Shown here in pieces: positions 8,178 through 16,797 of a stretch of DNA of 64,000 nt (the stretch's first letter is position 1; every line of letters starts with the position of its first letter). Both the position numbers and the translations under genes were made by a program. The notes below the pieces were generated by a model. It searched no databases. It saw only the letters and a list, made by a program, of their open reading frames with translations, and was not told the DNA's origin. The stretch is taken from positions 1 to 64,000 of the forward strand of contig JAEZKA010000025.1 in NCBI GenBank assembly GCA_023436225.1, in the 5' to 3' direction. The stretch comes from Bacillota bacterium (GTDB lineage Bacteria; Bacillota; Clostridia; Lachnospirales; Lachnospiraceae).

Positions 8178-9593
8178 CTAATTACTGATCTCATCCACTA
8201 CCGTAATCTTGCTACGTATCATACCCATCCAACAGCTATAAGGAATTACACCACTTTCTTCTGCGGTGAATTCTATCACATTATCGCCGCCAGTCAGATC
8301 TTTTTTGAGTCCAAGCTTCGGAACCATAATACTGTTATTGCATCCATTGATATCCCCCTCCTCTGCCTGAATGATCCATTTCACAGGAATGCCCTTCTGA
8401 ACAATAATTGGTTCATAGCGTCCAGAGGCTAACCCGGTGGTAACAACCTGAACACCATCTTCAATGATAGCTATATTACCGTCTCCTGACTGTTCTTGAC
8501 CAGAAAACATGGAGCGGGGTTGAAAATTAATGCCGGATAAGCTGATACCATTACCGAACATAAACATACCAAGTACTACTACTAATACAGCACTGACCTT
8601 AATCAGCTTACCAGAGAACTTTTTATTCATCAGAGAACTGAGTGCTCCAAAGAGGAACATGAGAGGAAATGTTCCTACACTGAATAAGAACATTGCAATC
8701 GCACCCTTTACTGGACTTCCGGTAGACAGTGCATAAAGCTGCATCGCTTGAAGTGGTCCGCAAGGCATTAATCCGTTAAGAATTCCTATATACAAAGGAC
8801 TGCTGCCAAGGCGTTTTGCATGGATCTTTTTTGCGAATATCTTAGGCATTCTTGGATTAAATTTACGAAGTCCAGGGAAGATATTCAGCATGTTAAGTCC
8901 CATGATTACCATAAATATACCGGCAACGAGCTGCACAAAACCCTTCATTGTTCCAGAGAAGCTTATGACGGATCCGATTGCTCCGACAACTCCGCCAATG
9001 ACCGTATAGGAAGTTACTCTTCCGAGATTATAAAGGAGGCTCGGCTGGATTGTCTCTAAGCGGCTGGTTCTATTATTCTTCGGCTGATTTTTCGGTACAC
9101 ACTGGGAGAGACAGATACCACCACACATAGCAACACAATGTACAGAGGTTAATACACCGATCACAAATAGCATTCCGTAGCCCATACCTTCTTTTGCAAC
9201 CGGAAAGGCATTAAAGATATTTAATAAGCCAAAGCGGTTCGCCATCATATAGACAGCAAACATAATGATCAGAACTGCAATAATATCCGTATAATCTGTC
9301 TTTTCGATCCTTGCCGTTTTGCCTCCCGTCTTACCAGAAGCCTGCTTCTCTGTAGCCCTTTCCAAGGCTTCCTCTTGTTTGACAAAATAATCTGACTTTT
9401 CTAATATTTTCACGATTTCTTCCAGTTCAATAAGGTTTTGATTATAGGTTATTGTTACTGTACCTGTCGAGTAGCTTGCCTTCACCCGCTCTATCCCGAT
9501 TACCGGTGACAGCTCCCGTTCAATAATGTTCTCACAATTGATGCAGGTCATATTTCGTATTAGTAACGTTTTCGTTATCATATTCGAAGACAT
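8178..9593 (-). CDS. HMA-SafE/TauE-cupredoxin triple-domain copper protein
   Basis: The ATG at 9593 is preceded by GGAGG, so the longer frame from 9638 is not used. The 471-residue protein joins three modules. An N-terminal heavy-metal-associated domain carries MTCINC (C17, C20). A multi-helix SafE/TauE-like (urease-accessory/DsbD-like) core has TSVHCVAMCGGICLSQC near residues 150-165, rich in potential copper ligands. A C-terminal extracytoplasmic cupredoxin-like domain (about 375-471) has NGCNNSIMVP and IPYSCWMGM. It opens the copper block, 36 bases before the DUF2318 gene. It is likely to bind or pass Cu(I) across the membrane; substrate and direction are inference. Confidence 0.85.
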   Translation of the reverse strand: MSSNMITKTLLIRNMTCINCENIIERELSPVIGIERVKASYSTGTVTITYNQNLIELEEIVKILEKSDYFVKQEEALERATEKQASGKTGGKTARIEKTDYTDIIAVLIIMFAVYMMANRFGLLNIFNAFPVAKEGMGYGMLFVIGVLTSVHCVAMCGGICLSQCVPKNQPKNNRTSRLETIQPSLLYNLGRVTSYTVIGGVVGAIGSVISFSGTMKGFVQLVAGIFMVIMGLNMLNIFPGLRKFNPRMPKIFAKKIHAKRLGSSPLYIGILNGLMPCGPLQAMQLYALSTGSPVKGAIAMFLFSVGTFPLMFLFGALSSLMNKKFSGKLIKVSAVLVVVLGMFMFGNGISLSGINFQPRSMFSGQEQSGDGNIAIIEDGVQVVTTGLASGRYEPIIVQKGIPVKWIIQAEEGDINGCNNSIMVPKLGLKKDLTGGDNVIEFTAEESGVIPYSCWMGMIRSKITVVDEISN

Positions 9594-9705
9594 ATGTCTC
9601 CTCCTTTTATATGTTTTTGATAACACCCATTCCCTCAACCCCTACTAATCGAGATGATATTCTCTTATTACGAAACCTGTATCTTCCATCTTCGATGAAG
9701 CAGGG

Positions 9706-9785
9706 AACCCAGAAGAATAAGGAGTTCGACCACTGCTCTGACTTCGTAGCTTCTTTCAGTGTAAATCGCTTTATGATTCACACTA
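9706..9785. repeat. Dispersed hairpin element, family B copy 1
   Basis: It shares an ordered set of blocks with 60803-60899: AACCC-GAAGAA-AAGGAGTTCG, then GACTTCG-AG-TTCTT, then TCGCTTT-TGA and finally TTCACACTA. Both copies are in the same orientation. This copy is about 20 bases shorter and its hairpins are less perfect. It lies in the leader of the copper block, between the SafE fusion gene and glutamate dehydrogenase. Confidence 0.6.
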
Positions 9786-9862
9786 CTTATGATAGCAATA
9801 AGTTGTGGAGATATTATGGAGATTTAGCTTCGAAATAGGTTTTTTGAAATATGTGGCAAAAA

Positions 9863-9970
9863 ATAGAAAGCACGCCTTGCAAACGTCCTAATATCATAAA
9901 CAACAGAAGGCACACTTTGCATAGAACTAATATGATGACAATAGAAGGCACTTCGCAAAAGTCATGAATC
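9863..9970. repeat. Three tandem copies of dispersed repeat family A
   Basis: Units beginning AGAAAGCACGCCTTGC (9865), AGAAGGCACACTTTGC (9905) and AGAAGGCACTTCGC (9943) recur with a 38-40 base period. Each continues into a TAATATCAT-like or GTCATGAA tail. The same element occurs at 11576-11614, 16217-16255 (inverted) and 48978-49020. With the family B copy and the gdhA terminator this accounts for the gene-free stretch 9594-10082. Confidence 0.6.
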
Positions 9971-9973
9971 AAA

Positions 9974-10024
9974 AAGCTGCTATAGATTCTACACTTATCT
10001 CTAAGTATATTGTCTATAACAGCT
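9974..10024 (-). terminator. Probable intrinsic terminator of gdhA
   Basis: 13-bp inverted repeat AAGCTGCTATAGA / TCTATAACAGCTT with one mismatch and a 25-base loop, followed on the minus strand by TTTTT. It lies about 60 bases after the gdhA stop codon. Confidence 0.6.
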
Positions 10025-10082
10025 TACTATTTGGATTAAGAAATTTTACAACTCATTTACCGCATCATTTTTTTACACTAGT

Positions 10083-11417
10083 TTACCAAATCCCCTGAGC
10101 CATCATTGCAGTTGCAACCTTTTCGAAGCCTGCAATATTAGCACCTACTACATAATTCCCTTCTGCGTTATACTTCTTAGCAGCAGTATCCATGTTATGG
10201 AAGATGTTAACCATGATTTGCTTCAGCTTAGCATCTACTTCTTCGAAGGTCCAGCTTAATCTCTCGCTGTTTTGAGTCATCTCTAATGCAGAGGTAGCAA
10301 CACCACCTGCGTTAGCAGCCTTACCGGGCGCAAAATATACCTTATTAGCAATTAGGTACTCTGTAGCTTCTAGGGTTGTAGGCATGTTGGCACCTTCTGC
10401 TACAGCTATGCAGCCATTTGCAACAAGTGCCTTTGCATCTTCGATAAGAAGCTCGTTCTGAGTCGCACAAGGAAGTGCAATATCACACTTCACAGACCAT
10501 ACGCCTCTACCCTCGTGATATTCAGAATTCGGTCTGTAATTCTTATATTCGGTCAGTCTTGCACGTTTAACCTCTTTGATCTCCTGAAGTGCAGCAACAT
10601 CAATGCCTTCCGGATCATATATCCATCCATTGGAATCGCTACAGGTTACACATTTCGCACCTAACTGATGAGCCTTCTGAATTGCATAGATCGCAACGTT
10701 ACCGGAACCAGATACGGTACAAACCTTACCGTTGATATCCTTGCCATTACACTTTAACATTTCTTCTACTAAGTATAATAAACCATAACCGGTAGCCTCT
10801 GTTCTAGCTAAGGAACCACCGTAGGTTAACCCCTTGCCGGTTAATACTCCTTCATATGATCCGGTAATCTTCTTAAATTGTCCATACATATAACCGATTT
10901 CTCTACCGCCTGTACCGATGTCACCGGCAGGAACGTCAACATCAGCACCAATATATTTATAAAGTTCCGTGATGAAGCTGGTACAGAATGCTAACACCTC
11001 TCTATCCGATTTACCCTTAGGATCGAAATCAGAGCCACCCTTACCACCACCGATGGGAAGTCCGGTCAATGAATTCTTGAATATTTGCTCAAAGCCTAAG
11101 AATTTGATAATACCAAGGTTAACAGAAGGGTGTAAACGTAAGCCGCCCTTGTAAGGTCCAATGCTGTTATTAAATTGTACGCGATAGCCGGTGTTAACCT
11201 GAACCTTGCCACTGTCATCTACCCACGGTACTTTAAATTTAATCTGTCTGTCAGGCTCTACCAGTCTCTCAAGAAGACCTTCTCTTCTGAATTTCTCTTC
11301 GTTCGCATCAACTACTGCACGTAAAGATTCTAAAACTTCTTTCACCGCCTGATGAAACTCAGGTTCTGCGGGGTTCTTCTTAACTACTAATTCAATTACT
11401 TCATCAACGTATCCCAT
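10083..11417 (-). CDS. gdhA: NADP-type glutamate dehydrogenase
   Basis: 444 residues, the usual length of hexameric bacterial glutamate dehydrogenase. It interconverts 2-oxoglutarate plus ammonium and glutamate. Substrate-binding lysines are in GPYKGGLRLHPSVN and the catalytic lysine in PIGGGKGGSDFDPKG; the dinucleotide-binding domain has VSGSGNVAIYA. A clear AAAGGAG site precedes the ATG. Cofactor choice (NADP) is inferred from overall similarity. It is monocistronic, with a promoter about 250 bases upstream and an unusual structured leader (11418-11657) that contains a terminator-like hairpin. Confidence 0.94.
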   Translation of the reverse strand: MGYVDEVIELVVKKNPAEPEFHQAVKEVLESLRAVVDANEEKFRREGLLERLVEPDRQIKFKVPWVDDSGKVQVNTGYRVQFNNSIGPYKGGLRLHPSVNLGIIKFLGFEQIFKNSLTGLPIGGGKGGSDFDPKGKSDREVLAFCTSFITELYKYIGADVDVPAGDIGTGGREIGYMYGQFKKITGSYEGVLTGKGLTYGGSLARTEATGYGLLYLVEEMLKCNGKDINGKVCTVSGSGNVAIYAIQKAHQLGAKCVTCSDSNGWIYDPEGIDVAALQEIKEVKRARLTEYKNYRPNSEYHEGRGVWSVKCDIALPCATQNELLIEDAKALVANGCIAVAEGANMPTTLEATEYLIANKVYFAPGKAANAGGVATSALEMTQNSERLSWTFEEVDAKLKQIMVNIFHNMDTAAKKYNAEGNYVVGANIAGFEKVATAMMAQGIW

Positions 11418-11575
11418 TTTTTAATCTCCTTTGATTAAAATTTTTATTCATGACAAGTGAATTGATATATCAACTCCTCTTGTTGGTTGCTTGGCAATAC
11501 AACCGGGCGATAACCTGTGTTAATATTACGCCTCATATTATGAAAAAGCACGATTAAGAGCTCTCCGATACCAAC

Positions 11576-11614
11576 ATAAGAAAGTAGGCCTTGCGAACTT
11601 TCTTTAGTCATGAA
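11576..11614. repeat. Dispersed repeat family A, copy in gdhA leader
   Basis: The segment holds AAGAAAGT-AGGCCTTGCGA-ACTTTCTT, a perfect 8-bp stem, followed by TAGTCATGAA. It closely matches the inverted copy at 16217-16255 (shared TGCGAACTTTCT and CATGAA) and the tandem copies near 9.9 kb. In the gdhA transcript it would form the second hairpin of the leader. Confidence 0.6.
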
Positions 11615-11616
11615 AA

Positions 11617-11648
11617 AAAGGCGCATAAAAATAAACAAATGCGCCTTT
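11617..11648 (-). terminator. Terminator-like hairpin just after the gdhA start site
   Basis: Perfect 10-bp stem AAAGGCGCAT / ATGCGCCTTT with a 12-base loop, followed on the minus strand by seven T. It begins only about 9-10 bases after the predicted transcription start, so it is either an attenuator in the gdhA leader or the end of a tiny RNA. Confidence 0.7.
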
Positions 11649-11663
11649 GTATTTGCTTTTTTT

Positions 11664-11692
11664 ATTATAAACACTTTTTCACTTTAATGCAA
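11664..11692 (-). promoter_or_regulatory. Predicted gdhA promoter
   Basis: On the minus strand there is TTGCAT (11692-11687), a 17-base spacer and TATAAT (11669-11664). It gives a leader of about 240 bases with at least three further hairpins before the start codon, including GGTTG-10-CAACC at about 11483-11502 and GAGTTGATATATCAATTC at about 11458-11475. Nothing gene-like was seen in 11693-11963. Confidence 0.65.
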
Positions 11693-11969
11693 TAGAATAT
11701 TGATATTGTTTCGTTATTTTCTTATCATATATTTTCATAATATCTATATCTCTCAGTTATAATAACTTCTCATTTCATATACTTTCACATAAAATGGAAT
11801 TCTATTCATAATTGCAGTTAATACTGATGCTATAAAGTAAGAGCTACTTGGAATGAGTTTGGCGTATTTCCAGAAAACTGTATTCTTTTTTGCTTCCATA
11901 TGATATAATTCTTGATTATCGGAATGACTCCCCTGACTACATTCCTATCGCAAAGGAGTATAATTGATT

Positions 11970-13739
11970 ATGGCATTTGATGGTGTTGTTATTGCAAATA
12001 TTATAGATGAATTACGTAAAAACCTGCTGGGAGGCAGAATCAATAAGATAGCTCAACCAGAAAAGGATGAATTAATCCTTACAATCAAGGGCGGTGAACA
12101 TGGGCAGTGTCGGCTTTTCCTTTCTGCAGGAGCCGGTCTTCCTCTTATCTACCTGACCGAGAAAAACAAGCCCAGTCCTATGACTGCACCCAACTTCTGT
12201 ATGCTGCTTCGTAAGCATCTGAACGGTGCCCGAATCCTTGATATTACACAGCCCGGTTTTGAGAGAATTGTTAATTTCAAACTGGAGCATCTGAATGAAA
12301 TGGGCGATTTATGCATTAAGTATCTTATTATCGAGTTAATGGGTAAACATAGCAATATTATTTTTTGTGATGATAATATGGTTATCCTGGATAGCATTAA
12401 GCGTATTAATCAATTTGTCAGCTCTGTTCGTGAGGTCCTACCCGGCAGGGATTATTTCATTCCCGCTACTACCGAGAAGCTGAATCCGCTGACCGTTGAT
12501 TACGAGAGCTTTCGCAACATAATTCTCGGTAAATCCATGCCGATCGCCAAAGCACTCTATAGTAATCTGACCGGAATTAGCCCTTTAATAGCGAATGAGA
12601 TCTGCTGCCGAGCTTCTATTGACGCCGGCGATTTTACCGAATCGCTCAGTGAAGCGGCCGGATTACATCTATATAAGAATTTTGAACGATTAATAGAGGA
12701 TGTGAAGAAGGCTGATTTTACGCCGAATATTGTATCGAAGGATGGAATTCCAGTCGAGTTCTCCAGTTTGGAGCTGACCTGCTATGCCAATTACGAGGTA
12801 CAATCCTTCCCTAGTATCTCCGTACTGCTGGAAGCGTTCTATTCTACAAAGAATTCAGTCGCTCGTATCCGCCAGAAGTCTGCTGATCTCCGGAAGGTTG
12901 TAACAAACGCGATCGAGCGTGCAGGCAAGAAATATGACCTTCAGTTGAAGCAGCTTAAGGATACGGAGAAGAGAGACAAGTTCAAGGTCTACGGAGAACT
13001 GATCAACACTTATGGTTATGGCCTGGAACCGGGTGCTAAGGTACTGAATACCATTAATTATTATGACAATCAGGAGATCAGTATCCCGCTGGATCCTACC
13101 ATTACACCTATGGAGAATGCAAAGCAGTATTTTGAGAAGTATAATAAATTAAAACGTACTTTTGATGCACTTACGACCCAGATCTCCGATACCCAGGAGG
13201 AGCTTACGCACTTAGAATCAATTAAGACTTCACTTGATATCGCTACGGAGGAGGATGATCTGACCGCCCTAAAACACGAGCTTACTGAGTATGGCTATAT
13301 CAGACGCCGTTTCACCAGTGGCAGCAAGAAGCTGGAGAAGAAGGTGAATGCAAAGAAAGCAGGAAATAAGAGTAAGCCTCTTCACTACCTCTCCTCCGAT
13401 GGCTATCATATCTATGTCGGAAAGAATAATTATCAGAACGACGAATTAACCTTCCAATTTGCAGAAGGCGGTGACTGGTGGTTCCATGCCAAGAAGCAGG
13501 CCGGTTCTCATGTCATTGTCAAAGCAGGAGGCAGTGAGCTTCCTGATCGGACCTATGAGGAAGCTGCCAGACTGGCTGCTTACTATTCCGGCTCCCGAGA
13601 AGCAGATAAGGTAGAGATTGATTATACCCTTAAGAAGAACGTTAAGAAACCCGGTGGCGGAAAACCGGGCTTCGTTGTGTACTATACGAATTATTCCATG
13701 ATTGCCACTACGGATATTACAGGAATTCAGCAGTTATAA
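11970..13739 (+). CDS. rqcH: RqcH/NFACT ribosome-quality-control factor
   Basis: 589 residues from the ATG at 11970. A TTG two codons earlier is closer to the GGAG site, but homologues begin M-x-FDG. NFACT-family protein: an N-terminal NFACT-N domain, helix-hairpin-helix, a coiled coil (about 295-430) and an NFACT-R domain with GGDWWFHAKKQAGSHVIVK. In Bacillus, RqcH binds stalled 50S-peptidyl-tRNA complexes and adds C-terminal alanine tails for degradation. The Asp-Arg pair used for tRNA recruitment appears here as Glu-Arg (GFERIV, near residues 98-99). Older annotations call it fibronectin-binding protein. It is read alone from the + strand. Confidence 0.92.
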   Translation: MAFDGVVIANIIDELRKNLLGGRINKIAQPEKDELILTIKGGEHGQCRLFLSAGAGLPLIYLTEKNKPSPMTAPNFCMLLRKHLNGARILDITQPGFERIVNFKLEHLNEMGDLCIKYLIIELMGKHSNIIFCDDNMVILDSIKRINQFVSSVREVLPGRDYFIPATTEKLNPLTVDYESFRNIILGKSMPIAKALYSNLTGISPLIANEICCRASIDAGDFTESLSEAAGLHLYKNFERLIEDVKKADFTPNIVSKDGIPVEFSSLELTCYANYEVQSFPSISVLLEAFYSTKNSVARIRQKSADLRKVVTNAIERAGKKYDLQLKQLKDTEKRDKFKVYGELINTYGYGLEPGAKVLNTINYYDNQEISIPLDPTITPMENAKQYFEKYNKLKRTFDALTTQISDTQEELTHLESIKTSLDIATEEDDLTALKHELTEYGYIRRRFTSGSKKLEKKVNAKKAGNKSKPLHYLSSDGYHIYVGKNNYQNDELTFQFAEGGDWWFHAKKQAGSHVIVKAGGSELPDRTYEEAARLAAYYSGSREADKVEIDYTLKKNVKKPGGGKPGFVVYYTNYSMIATTDITGIQQL

Positions 13740-13830
13740 TCAAGAGGGCTATAGCTCCTGGTAGACTTTTTATGAAACTAGTATTATTGAATGAACCTTA
13801 CAGACTCTATATAAATGAACTTTAAAAATC

Positions 13831-13866
13831 AGTTTGGATACAATCGAAGTGTATTATATTCAAACT
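13831..13866 (+). promoter_or_regulatory. Inverted repeat upstream of the PHP phosphatase
   Basis: Arms AGTTTGGATACAAT and ATTATATTCAAACT pair over 14 bp with one mismatch and one G-U pair around an 8-base loop, ending about 10 bases before the AAGGAG site. It could be a regulator site or a leader hairpin; there is no T-run, so a terminator for rqcH is less likely. Confidence 0.35.
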
Positions 13867-13885
13867 CACTGACAAGGAGAATTAA

Positions 13886-14710
13886 ATGATTATAGCAGAT
13901 TACCATGTTCACTCCGACTTCTCCGGGGATTCACAGGCACCCATGGAGCAGATGATTGAACGAGCGATACAATTGGGTTTGAAAAAGATTTGCTTTACAG
14001 ACCATATGGATTATGATTACCCTCATCAGAATGATATCAGCTTCGTCTTCGATCCAGAGGAATATGTCCCAAAATTACAGAAATTAAAGGAGCAATATTC
14101 AAAGCAAATAGAGATATTGACCGGTATTGAGCTAGGGCTCCAGCCGCGGCCTGCGGTGAAGGAATATTATGAATTCCTGCATAGCAAATACTCCTTTGAT
14201 TTTGCTATCGGTTCCACTCATGTCCTTGACGATGTAGATCCTTACTTTCCTGTGTTCTGGGAACACAGAACAAAGGACGAAGGGTTAAGAGCTTACTTCC
14301 AGTCCCACATAGATAACTGCAAGCTTTTCAAAGATTATTTCAATATCTATGGCCATCTGGATTATATTATAAGATATGCCCCGACCAGTGACGGGAAGAA
14401 AGCGGATTATTCCTATCTTGACTACGCCGACCTGTTGGATGAAGTTCTTACAACCATTATCAACTGTGGTAAGGGTATTGAGGTGAATACCGCCGGATTT
14501 AAATACGGACTGGGTTATCCCCATCCGAAGACAGAGATTCTGAAGCGTTACCTGGAGCTGGGTGGTGAAATCATAACCATTGGTTCCGATGCACATAAAC
14601 CGGAGCATCTATGCTATGACTTTAATTTAGTACCCGAGCTACTTAAGGACCTGGGATATACCTATTATGCTACCTTTGTACAGGGAAAACCGATATTCGA
14701 GAAACTATAA
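13886..14710 (+). CDS. PHP-family phosphatase, histidinol-phosphatase type
   Basis: 274 residues with the PHP metal-binding motif HxH (H7, H9 in DYHVHSDFSGDS), CFTDHMDY, an IGSTH segment, GHLDYI and a final SDAHKPE. The length and motifs fit HisK-type histidinol-phosphate phosphatases, which complete histidine synthesis. The PHP family also contains other phosphoesterases and no his genes are nearby, so the exact substrate is uncertain. AAGGAG precedes the ATG. Confidence 0.8.
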   Translation: MIIADYHVHSDFSGDSQAPMEQMIERAIQLGLKKICFTDHMDYDYPHQNDISFVFDPEEYVPKLQKLKEQYSKQIEILTGIELGLQPRPAVKEYYEFLHSKYSFDFAIGSTHVLDDVDPYFPVFWEHRTKDEGLRAYFQSHIDNCKLFKDYFNIYGHLDYIIRYAPTSDGKKADYSYLDYADLLDEVLTTIINCGKGIEVNTAGFKYGLGYPHPKTEILKRYLELGGEIITIGSDAHKPEHLCYDFNLVPELLKDLGYTYYATFVQGKPIFEKL

Positions 14711-14790
14711 GTGACATCATCATCAAGAGCTATAAGTTATATAATGTACTACCCCATAACAATTGGAGATATTAGAATATGATGAAGACA

Positions 14791-14827
14791 GAGGACGGCT
14801 TGATACCAGAGATATCAAACCGTCCTC
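14791..14827. terminator. Bidirectional terminator-like hairpin between convergent genes
   Basis: GAGGACGGCTTGATA / TATCAAACCGTCCTC stem with one mismatch and a 7-base loop, lying between the convergent PHP phosphatase and mnmA genes. The tails are only moderately T-rich. Confidence 0.55.
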
Positions 14828-14960
14828 CTATTTATGAGTAGTGAATTGAATGAGTAAATTCATAATGTATCTTGTTATATTACAATAGAGGGATTGCAAT
14901 GTCTTCAAGCGGGTCAATGACGCACCATGTTAAGCATCCTCATAATATTTATTTATGGGC

Positions 14961-16088
14961 TTAACGCATGATTGTACCGCCACCTACCACATAATCACCC
15001 TGATAGAATACGACTGCTTGTCCAGGCGTAATTGCTCTCTGAGGTTCATCGAATAGACATAGTACCTCATCCGGTCCGGTCCTCTTAATTGTACAACGGG
15101 CTCCCTTATGACTATATCTGATCTTCGCCTCTACGACAAGCTCACCCTCTAGATCCTCGATAGACATAAAGTTTAAGCGATTTGCAGTCAAACGATCAGA
15201 AAACACTTCATTGGCATTCCCAAGAACCACCTCATTGGTCTCCGGTTTTAACTCCACCACAAAGATCGGCTGCCCCATAGCAATTCCAAGACCTTTTCTC
15301 TGTCCGACGGTATAATGAATTAATCCACGATGTCTTCCGATGATCTCACCTGCGGTATTGATATAATTACCCGGTGTCATTCCGGTGAATTTATTCAGCG
15401 GTACATTCTCACCTTCTTTGACAGCCTTTCTCTTCTTCTCCTCCAAATAATCCGTAATAAAGCCTGCATAATCATTATCGGGGACGAAACAGATCTCCTG
15501 ACTATCCGGCTTATTAGCAATGGGAAGCTTTCGATCTCTAGCAATCTCGCGAATCTCATCCTTCACATAGGCTCCTACCGGCATCAATGTGTGAGAAAGC
15601 TGATGCTGAGTCAGATTATAAAGAGCATAGGTCTGATCCTTCGCTTGCGTTACGGATTTCTTAATTGTATATCTTCCATTTGGCAGCTTTTCGATGCTGG
15701 CATAGTGACCGGTTGCAATATAGGTAGCTCCGATATCTAAGGAGCGCTTCAGCAATGACTCCCACTTAACATAACGATTGCAGGCAATGCAGGGGTTGGG
15801 AGTTCTGGCCTGAAGATATTCACCGACAAAATAATCGATTACATTTTCCTTAAACTCCCGTTTAAAATTCATAACATAATAGGGGATGTCCAGAACAGAA
15901 GCAACTCGTCTTGCATCCTCTACAGCACTGAGGCCACAGCAGCCACCATTTTCCTCCATGGAGCATACATCCTCATCCTGCCATATCTGCATTGTAACCC
16001 CAATTACATCATACCCCTGCTTCTGCAACAGATATGCCGCAACTGAGGAATCAACGCCACCTGACATTCCTACAACAACCTTTTCCAT
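14961..16088 (-). CDS. mnmA: tRNA-specific 2-thiouridylase MnmA
   Basis: 375 residues from the ATG at 16088, which has GGAGG five bases upstream; the TTG four codons earlier overlaps that site. The PP-loop motif GMSGGVDSS is at residues 7-15. The catalytic cysteines are C100 (NPCIACN) and C200 (SQEICFVPD). It thiolates U34 of Lys, Glu and Gln tRNAs, taking sulfur from a cysteine desulfurase. It is the last gene of the iscR-iscS-iscU-mnmA group, so its sulfur donor is encoded two genes upstream. Confidence 0.96.
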   Translation of the reverse strand: MEKVVVGMSGGVDSSVAAYLLQKQGYDVIGVTMQIWQDEDVCSMEENGGCCGLSAVEDARRVASVLDIPYYVMNFKREFKENVIDYFVGEYLQARTPNPCIACNRYVKWESLLKRSLDIGATYIATGHYASIEKLPNGRYTIKKSVTQAKDQTYALYNLTQHQLSHTLMPVGAYVKDEIREIARDRKLPIANKPDSQEICFVPDNDYAGFITDYLEEKKRKAVKEGENVPLNKFTGMTPGNYINTAGEIIGRHRGLIHYTVGQRKGLGIAMGQPIFVVELKPETNEVVLGNANEVFSDRLTANRLNFMSIEDLEGELVVEAKIRYSHKGARCTIKRTGPDEVLCLFDEPQRAITPGQAVVFYQGDYVVGGGTIMR

Positions 16089-16216
16089 ACCATCCTCCAA
16101 GCTCAGTTAATCAAAATATTATTGATGAATATCAGAATGCGTCTTCCATTGAATCCGGTGGACAAACAGACAAAATGCCCAACTACTTAGGCATCTCATC
16201 AATGTTATATATTTTG

Positions 16217-16255
16217 TTCATGGCAACAGAAAGTTCGCACTGCCTACCTTCTATT
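16217..16255 (-). repeat. Dispersed repeat family A, inverted copy
   Basis: Read on the minus strand: ATAGAAGGTAGGCAGTGCG, then AACTTTCTGTTGCCATGAA. It is the best match to 11576-11614 and related to the copies near 9.9 and 49.0 kb. It lies between iscU and mnmA inside the operon, where the RNA could fold into an AGAAGGT/ACTTTCT hairpin. Confidence 0.6.
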
Positions 16256-16262
16256 CGATCAA

Positions 16263-16700
16263 TTAATATTCAATCTCTTCTTCATCCTCATGAATATCAG
16301 ACTTCGGCTTCTGTAAGCCTTCGATTACAATACCCTTCTTCTCAGCATAATCCCATAGTGCAGCATGAATTGCTTCCTCTGCCAGTAATGAGCAATGCAC
16401 CTTAACCGGCGGAAGACCATCAAGAGCCTCCATAACAGCCTTATTCGTGATCTGTAAAGCCTCCTGCACTGACTTGCCTTTTACAAGCTCCGTTGCCATA
16501 CTACTGGTAGCAACCGCAGCTCCACAACCGAAGGTTTTAAATTTTACATCCTGAATAATACCTTCTTCATCTATGTCAAGATAGATACGCATAATATCTC
16601 CACATTTTGCATTACCGACAGTACCAACACCACTTGCATTCTCTATTTCACCTACATTTCTGGGATTGGTAAAATGGTCCATTACCTTCTCTGTATACAT
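16263..16700 (-). CDS. iscU: Fe-S cluster scaffold protein IscU/NifU-type
   Basis: 145 residues. Three cluster-ligand cysteines are present: C33 (GNAKCGD, with D35), C59 (FGCGAAVA) and C103 (VHCSLLAEEA). It receives sulfur from the cysteine desulfurase encoded just upstream and assembles [2Fe-2S] and [4Fe-4S] clusters. It lacks the C-terminal ferredoxin and Nfu domains of full NifU. The extra acidic C-terminal tail (about 125-145) is typical of clostridial NifU-like proteins. A GGAGG site precedes the ATG. Confidence 0.95.
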   Translation of the reverse strand: MYTEKVMDHFTNPRNVGEIENASGVGTVGNAKCGDIMRIYLDIDEEGIIQDVKFKTFGCGAAVATSSMATELVKGKSVQEALQITNKAVMEALDGLPPVKVHCSLLAEEAIHAALWDYAEKKGIVIEGLQKPKSDIHEDEEEIEY

Positions 16701-16797
16701 ATGCTTTCCTCCAATTAATCGTGTGTTTTATCAAAAAAAATATATACCTACCTTTAAGATTGTTCTATCCGTGTGAACCTCGCCTTATATTTTCACA

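Noticed and set aside
9863..9970. CRISPR-like array
   Set aside because: Units of 38-40 bases are degenerate throughout with no constant repeat and variable spacer pattern; related copies occur singly elsewhere.
11444..11674. Minus-strand 76-codon frame in the gdhA leader
   Set aside because: It begins at the promoter -10 region and runs through the hairpins; better explained as structured leader.
12072..12397. Minus-strand frames inside rqcH
   Set aside because: Shadows of a strongly supported plus-strand gene.
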